Position numbers and translations under genes: made by a program | Notes under the pieces: model-generated | Database searches by the model: none | Told to the model about the DNA's origin: nothing | What the model saw: the letters and a program-made list of their open reading frames with translations, nothing else | Assembly: GCA_964512225.1 (NCBI GenBank) | Contig: CAZEKB010000026.1 | Location: 4,937 to 68,936, forward strand | From: CAZEKB01 sp964512225 | GTDB lineage: Bacteria; Myxococcota_A; UBA796; UBA9615 | DNA: 64,000 nt | Direction of reading: 5' to 3' | Shown: positions 9,077-17,700 of the stretch, piece by piece | Position numbering within the stretch: the stretch's first letter is position 1 | Layout: every line of letters starts with the position of its first letter

Positions 9077-10469
9077 TCGCCCGCATCGCGGCCTGCGTCA
9101 GCGGGTCGAAGCGATGGTGGGCGTGGTGCAGCTTGACCTTCCCCATCCCGTGCTCGGCGGTGATGGTGCCCCCCAGCCGACACGCCTCCTCGCACATCCA
9201 GGCCACGACCTCGTCCGCCCGCCGACGCTCGTCGGCGTCGCGCACCAGCAGGTTGTAGTGCGGGTGGCCGTTGCCGACGTGCCCGTAGCGGAAGACGCGC
9301 TCCACGGCCGCCGCGTCGAGGCGTCGATCGGCCTCGGCCATGAACGGCGCCAGCGCTTCGAAGGGGACGGCCCAGTCGGTGGAGATCTTGCGTCCTCCGT
9401 CCGCCTCGTACGTCCGGCCCTCTTCGTTGAGGGTGGCCGGGACCGCGTGGCGGAGGCGGCGCAGCTCGTCCTGCCGGGCGGGGTCGTCGGCGATCACGGT
9501 GTCGTCCGGAAGGCTGCCGGGGCTGCGCTCGAGCAGGCCCCACCACGCCTCCATCGTCGCCATCGCCGCGTCCTGCGCGAGGGCGTGCTCCTCCTCGAAG
9601 AACACGGCCGCCCCCGCCTCCCGCGGCGGCACGATCGCGGTGTCCTGGGCCCGCATGATGTCGAGGCAGCCCCCGTCGAGCAGCTCCAGGCATCGCGGCC
9701 GCACGCCCGCCCGCGCGCGGTCCTCGACCCGCGCCGCGCCCACGAAGGCGAGCGCGTCGGCCGTCGTGCGGAAGAACGCGAGCCCGGCCGAGTAGGTCTC
9801 GGGCAGGGGAGCGAGGTCGACTTCGACCTCGGTGATGAACCCGAGCGTCCCCTCCGAGCCGCAGATCAGGTCCACGAGGTTGCGCAGCGCCGCGAACCCC
9901 GCCGCGTCCTTGTCCGCCCCGGGCCGACGGAAGCGGCGGACCGTCCCGTCCACGAGCGCGACCTCCACCGACCGCACCCAGCGGTGGGTCGGCCCGTAGC
10001 GGTACGTCCGCGCTCCGCTCGCGTCGCAGGCGACGGTCCCGCCGACGGCGCACTCGCGCTCGGAGGTTGGGTCCGGGGGGTAGAGCAGCCCGGCGTGCCG
10101 GATCTCGTCCTTGAACTCGCGCAGCACCGTCCCGGGCCGCACGCGCGCGACGCGCCCGTCGACGTCGAGGTCCACGAGCCCGGTCATGCGCTCGCAGGAC
10201 ATCGTCCAGCCGTGCGGAGCCAGGCCCGCCCCCGTGGTCGAGGTGCGCAGCCCGCAGGCGGTGACGGCCGTCCCGCGCGCCGCCGCCTCGGCGAGCCAGC
10301 CCGCGGCTTCTCGGGCGTCCGCGGGGCGCAGGAGCCCCTCGGGAGCGCCGATCACGGGCGAAGCGTCGCGCCGGTATCCCGCCAGCACGTCGGGGTCCGT
10401 CACGAGGGCGGAGGAGTCGACCGGACCGGGGTCCTCCGACTGGACAGTAGCCTTGCTTTCCTTGACCAT
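9018..10469 (-). CDS. FAD-binding oxidase/dehydrogenase of the GlcD / D-lactate dehydrogenase family
   Basis: 483 residues. N-terminal PCMH-type FAD domain (about 35-215) with TACGLRTSTTGAGLAP, RVRPGTVLREF, YPPDPTSERECAVGGTVAC and GSEGTLGFITEVEVDL, then the FAD-oxidase C-terminal domain with FRYGHVGNGHPHYNLL (~390) and TITAEHGMGKVK (~435), whose histidines are the expected catalytic/metal ligands in this family. Such enzymes oxidise 2-hydroxy acids such as glycolate or D-lactate. No separate GlcE/GlcF or CCG iron-sulfur subunit is adjacent, and the length (about 480) is normal for a stand-alone flavoprotein, so the electron acceptor is unknown. Substrate cannot be told from sequence. Divergent from the gene at 10529 with 59 nt between. 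Confidence 0.88.
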   Translation of the reverse strand: MVKESKATVQSEDPGPVDSSALVTDPDVLAGYRRDASPVIGAPEGLLRPADAREAAGWLAEAAARGTAVTACGLRTSTTGAGLAPHGWTMSCERMTGLVDLDVDGRVARVRPGTVLREFKDEIRHAGLLYPPDPTSERECAVGGTVACDASGARTYRYGPTHRWVRSVEVALVDGTVRRFRRPGADKDAAGFAALRNLVDLICGSEGTLGFITEVEVDLAPLPETYSAGLAFFRTTADALAFVGAARVEDRARAGVRPRCLELLDGGCLDIMRAQDTAIVPPREAGAAVFFEEEHALAQDAAMATMEAWWGLLERSPGSLPDDTVIADDPARQDELRRLRHAVPATLNEEGRTYEADGGRKISTDWAVPFEALAPFMAEADRRLDAAAVERVFRYGHVGNGHPHYNLLVRDADERRRADEVVAWMCEEACRLGGTITAEHGMGKVKLHHAHHRFDPLTQAAMRAIKDRFDPAGILAPGNLFPS

Positions 10470-10528
10470 AGAGCCCTTGCGTCGCCTCTGGGCGCGAAGT
10501 ATCCGCGCCCCCCTTTCCCGAGTCCAGC

Positions 10529-12277
10529 GTGCCGTTTCGTCCCCTCTATCGCGCGTCCGATACGCCGACCGACTCCCTGCCGCTGCCGACGCTGCGCCCG
10601 GGGGTCGTCCTCATCGGCGAAGGCGAGGACGCCGAGCTGCGGGATCTGCGACTCGGCCAGGTCGTGCGCCTGGGCGCCGTCGCGGCCGTCGTCGTGCAGC
10701 TGCTGGACGGGAGCCGGGACACCGAATCGCTGCTGGCCGACGCGGCCCGGATCCTCGGCGAGCAGCTGAACCCCATGGGGCTCGTGGAGCTCCTCCAGGC
10801 GCTCGACCGTCGCGCGCTGCTGGACACGCCCCGCGCCCGGATGATCGTCGCCCAGGGCGTCGTTCGAGCGGACATCGCCGCCCTCTCGCGCCTCACCCGT
10901 CGCAAGCGGGGGTCTCGGCCCTACGTCTTCCGAGGCGAGGACGAGGTCGAGCTCCCCTTCATGGCCCCGGGCAGCAGCTTCGAGTGCAAGGCCTGCGGGC
11001 GCTGCTGCACCGAACAGCACCTCCTGGGCCCCGTCACCCGCGCCGAGCGCGACGCGATCGTCACCGGGTTCACGAAGCTCGGGGACGAGTCGGGCGCCGA
11101 CCCGTCGAACTTCGTACCGCTGCCCACGCAGGGCGGTCCTCCGACGTTCCTGCTCCGCGCCCGCAAGGGCCGCTGCTCCTTCCTCGGCGACGACGGCCGC
11201 TGCCGCGTGCACTCCGAGCTGGGCGAGGAGGTCAAGCCGGGCGCCTGCCGCCTGTTCCCGTTCCGCGCGGTGAAGACGCCCAACGGCTGGGACGTCGGCC
11301 TCGCGCTGGCCTGCCCCACCGTGGCCCGGGGCGAGGGGGGCGACCCGCGGGCGGAAGCGAAGCGGACCGTCGAGGCGCTCCGGATCCTGCGCGTGGACGG
11401 GCTCCGCGAGCTCCCCGCGACCGTCTCGCTCACGGACCGGCGCACCGTGGACTTCGCCACCTACCGCGCGTGGGAGGCGGACGCGCTCGAGCACCTCTCC
11501 AACGAGGCCGTGGACCCCTCCGAGGCCTGGAGCGAGGCGATCCGAGACCTCGTGGTCCTCGTGCACAGCGACGTCGGGCGCACGATCGACGACACCCTCG
11601 AAGAGATGGGCCCCGCCACGACCGGGGAGTTCGTGGAGTCCCCCACGATGGTGTCCCCCACGAGCGACACCGGCGAAGCCGACGCCGTCGACCCCGGCTC
11701 GGGCGTGGGCGACGCCTCGGACGATCCGCGCACCGCCGCCGACATCCTCCTGCGCGACATGGCGCTGTGGTGCGAGCTGCTGGTGGGGCTGGAGGCGGCC
11801 GACCCGATGGCGATCCGGCGGATGCGCGTCGCCCTGCTGCGGCTGCGGTCGGACCTGAAGCACACCCCGGACGCCGCCCCGGTGCTGGCCGAAGAGGCTC
11901 GCCTGCTCGCCCGCCGCCTGGCCGCCGCCGAGACGCACCCCGGCGTCCTCCCCGCCATCGACGTGGATGAGTTCACCGCGGAGCCGCTGCCCCTCGGCGG
12001 CGACCCCGCGGTCCAGCGCCGCTTCCTGAGCCAGGCGCTCGTGGAGAAGCGCCTCTTCGAGTACTCGTCCATCGACCGCGGCGTGGTCGCGTTGACGCTG
12101 CTGCTGGGCGCGCTGCGGCTGCCCCCCGCGGCGGGCGACGAGCTGGCGATCTCCATCTCGGACGTGGCCTACCTGGCGCACCACCCGCAGATCACGGACA
12201 TCGTGGACTCCCGGGCCGTCGTGCACGCCATGGCGCTGGATGGGCGCATGCATCGCGCCGTCCTCGGTCTCGACTGA
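10529..12277 (+). CDS. YkgJ-type cysteine-cluster protein (zinc/iron-chelate domain)
   Basis: 582 residues, GTG start. The core at about 145-300 has the family signature: FECKACGRCC (~152), GRCSFLGDDGRCRVH (~214), GACRLFPFR (~237) and a later ALACPT, together a CxxCxxCC plus spaced Cys arrangement predicted to bind a metal or Fe-S cluster. Residues 1-145 form an N-terminal region with an acidic strand-rich start (IGEGEDAELRDLRLGQVVRL), and residues 330-582 are helical and hydrophobic in places without a motif I know. The family is widespread and poorly characterised. The last 2 nt of the stop lie in a 28-bp direct repeat shared with the ferredoxin gene end at 12649. Confidence 0.8.
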   Translation: MPFRPLYRASDTPTDSLPLPTLRPGVVLIGEGEDAELRDLRLGQVVRLGAVAAVVVQLLDGSRDTESLLADAARILGEQLNPMGLVELLQALDRRALLDTPRARMIVAQGVVRADIAALSRLTRRKRGSRPYVFRGEDEVELPFMAPGSSFECKACGRCCTEQHLLGPVTRAERDAIVTGFTKLGDESGADPSNFVPLPTQGGPPTFLLRARKGRCSFLGDDGRCRVHSELGEEVKPGACRLFPFRAVKTPNGWDVGLALACPTVARGEGGDPRAEAKRTVEALRILRVDGLRELPATVSLTDRRTVDFATYRAWEADALEHLSNEAVDPSEAWSEAIRDLVVLVHSDVGRTIDDTLEEMGPATTGEFVESPTMVSPTSDTGEADAVDPGSGVGDASDDPRTAADILLRDMALWCELLVGLEAADPMAIRRMRVALLRLRSDLKHTPDAAPVLAEEARLLARRLAAAETHPGVLPAIDVDEFTAEPLPLGGDPAVQRRFLSQALVEKRLFEYSSIDRGVVALTLLLGALRLPPAAGDELAISISDVAYLAHHPQITDIVDSRAVVHAMALDGRMHRAVLGLD

Positions 12278-12303
12278 CCCGGGCCCTCAGCTCTTCGAGC
12301 CTC
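12276..12303. repeat. 28-bp direct repeat, copy 1
   Basis: Begins GACCCGGGCCCTCAGCTCTT and ends TCGAGCCTC; identical to 12649-12676, 373 bp away. It covers the stop codons and last codons (SKS-stop) of the two minus-strand genes at 12287 and 12660, so the two proteins share their C-terminal residues. Confidence 0.85.
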
Positions 12304-12505
12304 TCCCTCGAGCGTCGCGATCCTCCGGGGCACAGTCGAGCTCGTCGACATGCCCGTCCCCGTCGCTGTCGATGTCGCGGTCCGCGGGAACCGGAGGGGA
12401 GACGTCCGTGGGGCAGCCGATGGCCGCCGGAAACAGGAGCCCGGCGCACAGCGCGAAGCCGATCGACCGAACCGCGCGAGCTTCGCCTTTGCTCCTCCCG
12501 ACCAT
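12287..12505 (-). CDS. Small putative lipoprotein with Asp-rich calcium-loop-like motif
   Basis: 72 residues from an ATG with GGGAGGA 6 nt upstream. A basic N-terminus is followed by a hydrophobic segment ending FPAAIGC, a plausible lipobox, then PVPADRDIDSDGDGHVDELD, which looks like a thrombospondin type 3/EF-hand calcium loop (DxDxDGxxD). The last residues (SKS) are identical to those of the neighbouring ferredoxin and are encoded by the repeated 28-bp segment, suggesting the 3' end was made by a local duplication. It may be a truncated version of a longer Asp-repeat lipoprotein. Confidence 0.5.
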   Translation of the reverse strand: MVGRSKGEARAVRSIGFALCAGLLFPAAIGCPTDVSPPVPADRDIDSDGDGHVDELDCAPEDRDARGRGSKS

Positions 12506-12648
12506 CGGATCCTCCCGTGCCACTCCACCGACCTTCTCGAGTGGAGCCTGGGGGTTCACCGAGTACTGACCGAGGGCTGGTTGGGGCCCGTGGGCCGCTG
12601 GGCCGACTTCCACACGGCTCGGCCAACGATCGCGCAGCGCTGTGAGCC

Positions 12649-12676
12649 GACCCGGGCCCTCAGCTCTTCGAGCCTC
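12649..12676. repeat. 28-bp direct repeat, copy 2
   Basis: Identical to 12276-12303 and placed at the 3' end of the ferredoxin gene. The repeated end makes a local duplication or recombination event in this 370-bp interval likely. Confidence 0.85.
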
Positions 12677-13157
12677 CCCCGCGGGGCCCCCGTCGTCGCC
12701 GGGACCGCCCCTTCCGCTTGGGCCCGCCCTTCGGCCCGCCCTTGGGTTTGCCCTTTCGCGGGGGCCCGGGCTGCGTGCCCGCCGAGCGGCGCTTGTCGTC
12801 CTCACGCTCCATCTGCTCGCGCTTGCGGATGATCGAGTAGGGGATGTAGCGGGCCTTGGTGTCCTTGCGGGGGGCCTGCTGGACCTCGACCGTCAGGTCG
12901 TCGAACACCTTGAGCTGGCAGCTGAGCCGCTCCCGGGTGATGAAGAACGCGTTGCCGAGGTGGCCCTCCTCCTCCCAGCCCATGGGGGAGATCGCGGGCT
13001 CCGCGGTCACGACGCACACCCGACAGAGCGCGCACGCGCACTTGCCGCCGCACTGACTCGGGATCGCGACCTCCGCCCGGGCGGCGGCGTTGAACACGGT
13101 GGTCCCCGGGCTCACGTCGACGGTCACGCCCGAGGGCAGGAAGGTGATGGTCGGCAC
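12660..13157 (-). CDS. 2Fe-2S ferredoxin with long basic C-terminal tail
   Basis: 165 residues, GTG start. The first ~100 residues are a beta-grasp ferredoxin: TVDVSPGTTVFNAAARAEV, then SQCGGKCACALCRVC and later ERLSCQL. Cys36, Cys42, Cys45 and Cys80 occupy the normal cluster-ligand spacing (CxxxxxCxxC...C); Cys40 and Cys48 are extra. The last ~55 residues are a Lys/Arg/Gly-rich low-complexity tail, unusual for a ferredoxin and possibly nucleic-acid or membrane-surface binding. The gene lies 12 nt after the RHS gene in the same direction, but it also has its own TAGGCT element 6 nt before the start, inside the end of the RHS gene region. Electron-transfer partner unknown. Confidence 0.85.
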   Translation of the reverse strand: MPTITFLPSGVTVDVSPGTTVFNAAARAEVAIPSQCGGKCACALCRVCVVTAEPAISPMGWEEEGHLGNAFFITRERLSCQLKVFDDLTVEVQQAPRKDTKARYIPYSIIRKREQMEREDDKRRSAGTQPGPPRKGKPKGGPKGGPKRKGRSRRRRGPRGGGSKS

Positions 13158-13163
13158 GCTCGG

Positions 13164-13169
13164 AGCCTA
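13164..13169 (-). promoter_or_regulatory. TANNNT element 6 nt before the ferredoxin start
   Basis: On the minus strand TAGGCT is followed by CCGAGC and GTG. Same geometry as at 8486, 19547, 26415, 52442 and 62386; supports a leaderless ferredoxin transcript independent of the RHS gene. Confidence 0.5.
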
Positions 13170-16100
13170 TCAGTCGACCGAGGCCCGATCCGGCGGTGAG
13201 GCGGGCCGGCCGTGGGCGTCCAGCGGGAACCTCGGCTCGGCGGGAGCCAGGCCCCATCGGGCCTCGAGGACGGGGCCGGGGGCGGGCAGGAACGGCATCC
13301 CCTCGACCCCCGGGGGAGGAGGCGGCTGGTCGAACAGGAGGCTGGCCGCGGCGGCCGTCGTGCAGGCCTCGCCGTAGGCTCGATGGAGGCGGCCCTGGGT
13401 GTCGATGGATACCAGCCGACCGCGACGGTCGAGGTGCACGACGACCCCCAGCGGCGTCTCGATGCGCCACACCTCCGGGGCCACGGGGGGCGCGAGCCGG
13501 CCCGAGAGGGGGCCCGGGGGGGCCGGGGCGAGGCGCCGCAGGGCGAGCAGGGCGGCGTCGTCGGCGGCGATGGAGGCGGCGACGGCCGGGGCGCCGAGGG
13601 ACTCGTCCGACAGTCGGTCGAGGGCGCCCGCGCGCCCCGCCGAGGGTGCGTTCGAGAGCTCCTCGATGTACGGCCGCGCGCCGGGGACGACGTCCTCGGT
13701 GCCCGGCGGCAGGCGCCCGACCGCAGGGCCCAGGTCGAACGACGGGGCTCGATCCAGCCGGGTCCGCCGGCCCAGGGAGAGGCCGTTGCCGTCCGGCGCG
13801 AAGCCGACGACCGTCGCCTCCCGCGCCCAGGGCGCCTCCGCCGACGCGGCCCTTCGGAGCGCGAGGTCGCGAAGCACCGCCGCCCCCACGATCTCGATGT
13901 GCCACGCGTCCGGCGCCACCGGGAGGAAGGCGCGCTGCTCCGCCGCTTCCGGGGACAGCTCCCCGCTCACGACCAGCGCCTCCACGAGGTCGACGCGTCG
14001 CGACGTCTCCGGGTTCGGGACCTGCCGCCGCGCCCCCGGGACCGGGGGGACGAACGCGCCCGTGCCCGCCGCGGGGTCGACCTCGAGCCGGCCGGAGCTC
14101 TCGGCGAGGCGCGCCCGCCGGGGGGCTCGCCACGCGTCCGCGTCCGCGCCGATGCCCGTGGCGATGCGCGCCCGCTCGCCGGGGCGGGTGCCGAGGGCCG
14201 TCCACCACCCGGTCACGGAGGCTGCGTCCCCGGCCTTCGTGACCGGCACGTCCGCCCTCGCCGCGTCGAGCGGGTCCGGTGGCCGGTCCCCGTCGTCGGG
14301 GCGGATCCAGGCGACGGTGACGCCGTGCTGCTCCACGCGCAGCGCGCCCGTGGACCGCAAGGCCGTGCCCCCGTCGACCGGCGAGGGGAGGACCGGCCGC
14401 CCGGCTCCGTCCACGAGGGGGACGCTCGCCCACCACAGCCCGGCGCCGGGCCCGAGGAGGGCTTCGCCGAGGGGATCGTCCGTGCCGAGCAGCGCGCCGA
14501 TGGGATCCGCTCCAGGCTCCGGAAGCGCGGGTCCGTGCACCTCGCCCACGGGGTGTCCGACGGTGGCGCGGGGTCGGTCGCCCCCGCGGTTCCAGCGGTC
14601 CTCGTACCGGCCCAGCAACTCGACGTCCGGGACCGAGATCTCCAGGACGCGGCTGCGCGGCGTGTACATGACCTCGCCTCCCAGCTCCCCCTCGGCGCCG
14701 TCGTCCAGCCGCCACGACGAGGGCCGCCCGAGGGCGTCGCGGAGCAGCGTCCACCCGCGGCCGGAGGGGAGGCCCGCGGCGACCACGCGGCCCGTCGAGT
14801 CGCGACGGAGGCTCCAGGTCGCGTCGGCGCCCGCGGCCACCGTCAGCTCGCGGACGTCGCCCTGGGGGCCGCGGCGCAGGGAGACCGCCCCGCCGGGCGC
14901 GGCGAGGCTGCGGATCAAGCCCGCGGCGTCGCGCTCCCACGTCCACACCGAGTCGCCGCGGGCGAGGGAGGTGAGTGCGCCCCGGCTCCACGCCGCGGTC
15001 CAGTCCCCCGCCTGCAGGGGACGGAAGCCGTCGTAGTCGAGCCGCCGGGCGTCGCCGTCGCGGCGGCGAGGTCCCTCGGTCACCGCGCCCACCTCGGCGA
15101 CCCGGCCGCGCGCGTCCCGTCGGTAGAGCGCCCCGGTGTCGAGCGCCCCCCACGACACCAGTCGGCCGTCGGGCCCCCAGCGCAGGGGCGTTCCCCCGAC
15201 GCCGGACGGCCCCGCGGCCGAGTAGACGACCTCGATCGTCCCCAAGGCCTCGCTCGAGATCGCGGCCACCCGCCCGCGTGTATCCCAGTCGACCTCGGCG
15301 CGGAGGCGGTCCGGCGTCGTGAAGGTCGACGGCAGCCCCGTCGGCCGACGCTGGAGGGTCCACGCCCCGGACTCGCCCACGGCCTCGCGCAGGCGGCCGC
15401 CGTCGTGTCGGAACGACCATCGGACGTCGTGGGGCAGCACCAGTCGGTCGACGCGCCCGCCCGCGTCCCGGCCGAGCTCCGCGATGCCGCCCGACGCGTC
15501 CGTGATCGAGCTCGGCAGCCCGCTGCGGTCGCGCGCGATCCGCCAGCCGCCGACGCCCCGGGCCACCTGGACGACGCGCCCGGAGCGGTCGCGGACGAGA
15601 TCGAGCCTCCCGAGGCCCGCCGCTTCGACCCGCGATACGCGCCCGTCGGAGGCGCGGTCGAAGCTCAGGTCGCCGCCGTGAGCGCGGCCGACGCTCCGCG
15701 GCAGGTCGTCCTGCAGGTCCACGGCCCGGACCGCGCCGTCGGGTCCGGTGAACCGGGTCGGTCGGCCCGCTGTGTCCCGCTGCACGGTCCACGCGCCGTC
15801 GCCCGCGACCCCGGTCACCCGACCCGCGGGGTCCCGGGAGATCCGCACCGAGCCCGCGCCCGTCCACCCGGAGATCCGACCCGCACCGTCGCGCGTGATC
15901 GTGACCGCCGTGGGCCCGTCGGTGAGGCCGACGATCGCGCCGTCCCGCCGCCGCTGCAGCTCCACGCCCGCCCCGGACGGGCCCTCGAATCGCGTGAGGC
16001 GGCCCGAGTCGTCGAAGCGCAGCGAGGCGGTGCCCAGGAAGGGCAGGTCGGCCGACCAGAGCAGGCCTCGGGCGTCGCGGCGCAGCATCAGGTCCGGGTC

Positions 16101-17654
16101 GCCCGCGCGGTCGACCCCGAGCAGCGCGCCGCCCGAGGACCGCTTGATGCCCTCGTCCCCGGCTCCCGCGCGCCGGACGAGCCGCAGCGCGCCCCGCTGG
16201 TCGTACTGCAGCGCCGTCCGCCGGCCCCCGGGATCGCTCCAGGCGTGGGGGCGGCCTTCGCGGTCCACCTCGATGGTCGCCCGCTCGCCCGACGGCTCGA
16301 CGATCGCGGTGAGCTTCCCCTGCTCGTCCCGGAGCCACCGGGTCGTGCGGTCGCCCCGCTCCGTCTGCTCGATGCGTCCCGCGGCGTCCCAGGTCAGCCG
16401 GGTCACGCGCCCGCGGTCCTCGACCTCCACCGGCAGCGGGCGGCGCGGGTCGAACACGACCCGCCGGGATACATCGCCGGCGATCGTCTCGAGCGTGCGC
16501 GCGTCGCCGTCCCAGGAGCAGTCGACCGGGTCGCCATCGGGCGTCCGCACCCGCAGCGAGACCCGCTCGCCCTCGATCGCGAGGCCGCTGATGTCGGCGC
16601 CCCCGCCAGGGCCCGCGACCTGCCGCACCCGGCCGCCGTCGGGGTCGTACTCCGCCGCGACCAGGCCCTCGGGGGCGCGGACGACGACCAGCCGACCGGA
16701 GTCGTCGTACTCGAGCGCGACGCGGCCCCGGGGCAGCTGCACGCGGTGCAGGCGCGGCCCCGCGTAGGTGAGCTCGGCGGTCCGCCCGGCGGCGTCCTCC
16801 ACGACCGAGAGCCGGCCTTGGGAGTCGGTGTCGATGCGGTACATCCGCGCGCCCGCCACGTCGACGCCCACGATCCGGCCGTTCTCGCGGACGACCTCGA
16901 CCGTGGGGTAGCCCCGCGCGTCGACCCGCCGGAGCTCCCCGCCGCGCCCGTAGCGCTCGGTGCCGCCGTCGGCGCGGTGCAGTACCACCTCGTCGCCGTC
17001 GTCCTGCATGCGCCGCTCGCCCCGGCGGGACGACCGGTAGGACAGATCCTCCCCGGTCGGCTCCGGGGCGCCGAGGTAGCGCAGGCGCATCTCGCCGAAG
17101 ACGAGGGGATCGGACGTGAGCAGGGCGCGCAGGGCGCGGGGGCCGCCCGCCCGGGCGCGCACGGCGGGCGGCGTGCTGCGCCGCCACGCGGAGACGACGT
17201 CGTCGACCATCTCCTCCAGCTCTTCGCCGGAGGGCGGGTCGGTCGCGAAGAAGGAGTCTCGGAAGCCGTCGGCGTCCACGAGGATGCGGTCGCCCCAGGG
17301 GCCGGGCGTCCAGCTGCGGCCCAGGTCCCAGCTCCACCCGGGCCCGAGCTCGGGCGCGCCGTCGGGGTCCCGGTGGTTGTAGGTGAGCGTCATCCGCGCC
17401 CCGGGGACGGCGTCGCCCCGGGGGAACGGATCGAGGGTGACCACGAGGTTCCCCGCGAAGGCCGACACGGCTGCGCCGAGGCCGACGTCGACGTGGAGGT
17501 CCTCGGCCGTGCCCCAGCCGAGGTGGTCCAGCGGGCCCCGATCGAGGTCGATGCCGCGCTCGAGCGATCGCTCCTCGGTGCGCGTCTCGATCGTCTCCTG
17601 GGCCACCGTCGGGGAGGCGGCGAGGACGACGAGGATCAGGGGCAGCCGGCGCAC
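13170..17654 (-). CDS. Secreted RHS/YD-repeat protein
   Basis: 1,494 residues, GTG start, signal peptide at 1-19 (LPLILVVLAASPTVAQ). An N-terminal RHS cap-like region follows (MTLTYNHRDPDGAPELGPGW, about 95-115). From ~245 to ~930 there are dozens of short repeats ending in D..GR (DAAGRTAELTY, DDSGRLVVV, DRDGAGRISGW, DTAGRPTRFTG, DRSGRVVQVARG), the strand-turn units that build RHS cocoon shells. The C-terminal ~500 residues lose the repeat and contain no nuclease, protease or DUF motif I can identify, and the usual autocleavage motif that separates a toxin tip is not evident. It could be a cell-surface or secreted shell protein rather than a toxin. Followed by the ferredoxin 12 nt downstream. 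Confidence 0.85.
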   Translation of the reverse strand: MRRLPLILVVLAASPTVAQETIETRTEERSLERGIDLDRGPLDHLGWGTAEDLHVDVGLGAAVSAFAGNLVVTLDPFPRGDAVPGARMTLTYNHRDPDGAPELGPGWSWDLGRSWTPGPWGDRILVDADGFRDSFFATDPPSGEELEEMVDDVVSAWRRSTPPAVRARAGGPRALRALLTSDPLVFGEMRLRYLGAPEPTGEDLSYRSSRRGERRMQDDGDEVVLHRADGGTERYGRGGELRRVDARGYPTVEVVRENGRIVGVDVAGARMYRIDTDSQGRLSVVEDAAGRTAELTYAGPRLHRVQLPRGRVALEYDDSGRLVVVRAPEGLVAAEYDPDGGRVRQVAGPGGGADISGLAIEGERVSLRVRTPDGDPVDCSWDGDARTLETIAGDVSRRVVFDPRRPLPVEVEDRGRVTRLTWDAAGRIEQTERGDRTTRWLRDEQGKLTAIVEPSGERATIEVDREGRPHAWSDPGGRRTALQYDQRGALRLVRRAGAGDEGIKRSSGGALLGVDRAGDPDLMLRRDARGLLWSADLPFLGTASLRFDDSGRLTRFEGPSGAGVELQRRRDGAIVGLTDGPTAVTITRDGAGRISGWTGAGSVRISRDPAGRVTGVAGDGAWTVQRDTAGRPTRFTGPDGAVRAVDLQDDLPRSVGRAHGGDLSFDRASDGRVSRVEAAGLGRLDLVRDRSGRVVQVARGVGGWRIARDRSGLPSSITDASGGIAELGRDAGGRVDRLVLPHDVRWSFRHDGGRLREAVGESGAWTLQRRPTGLPSTFTTPDRLRAEVDWDTRGRVAAISSEALGTIEVVYSAAGPSGVGGTPLRWGPDGRLVSWGALDTGALYRRDARGRVAEVGAVTEGPRRRDGDARRLDYDGFRPLQAGDWTAAWSRGALTSLARGDSVWTWERDAAGLIRSLAAPGGAVSLRRGPQGDVRELTVAAGADATWSLRRDSTGRVVAAGLPSGRGWTLLRDALGRPSSWRLDDGAEGELGGEVMYTPRSRVLEISVPDVELLGRYEDRWNRGGDRPRATVGHPVGEVHGPALPEPGADPIGALLGTDDPLGEALLGPGAGLWWASVPLVDGAGRPVLPSPVDGGTALRSTGALRVEQHGVTVAWIRPDDGDRPPDPLDAARADVPVTKAGDAASVTGWWTALGTRPGERARIATGIGADADAWRAPRRARLAESSGRLEVDPAAGTGAFVPPVPGARRQVPNPETSRRVDLVEALVVSGELSPEAAEQRAFLPVAPDAWHIEIVGAAVLRDLALRRAASAEAPWAREATVVGFAPDGNGLSLGRRTRLDRAPSFDLGPAVGRLPPGTEDVVPGARPYIEELSNAPSAGRAGALDRLSDESLGAPAVAASIAADDAALLALRRLAPAPPGPLSGRLAPPVAPEVWRIETPLGVVVHLDRRGRLVSIDTQGRLHRAYGEACTTAAAASLLFDQPPPPPGVEGMPFLPAPGPVLEARWGLAPAEPRFPLDAHGRPASPPDRASVD

Positions 17655-17700
17655 GGGTCGGAGTAGACCACCGTCGCCGCGGCCCGGGGGTGGCGGGGCT

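Noticed and set aside
13212..17666. 1,484-codon plus-strand open frame opposite the RHS gene
   Set aside because: Antisense shadow; the minus strand has signal peptide and dozens of RHS repeats.
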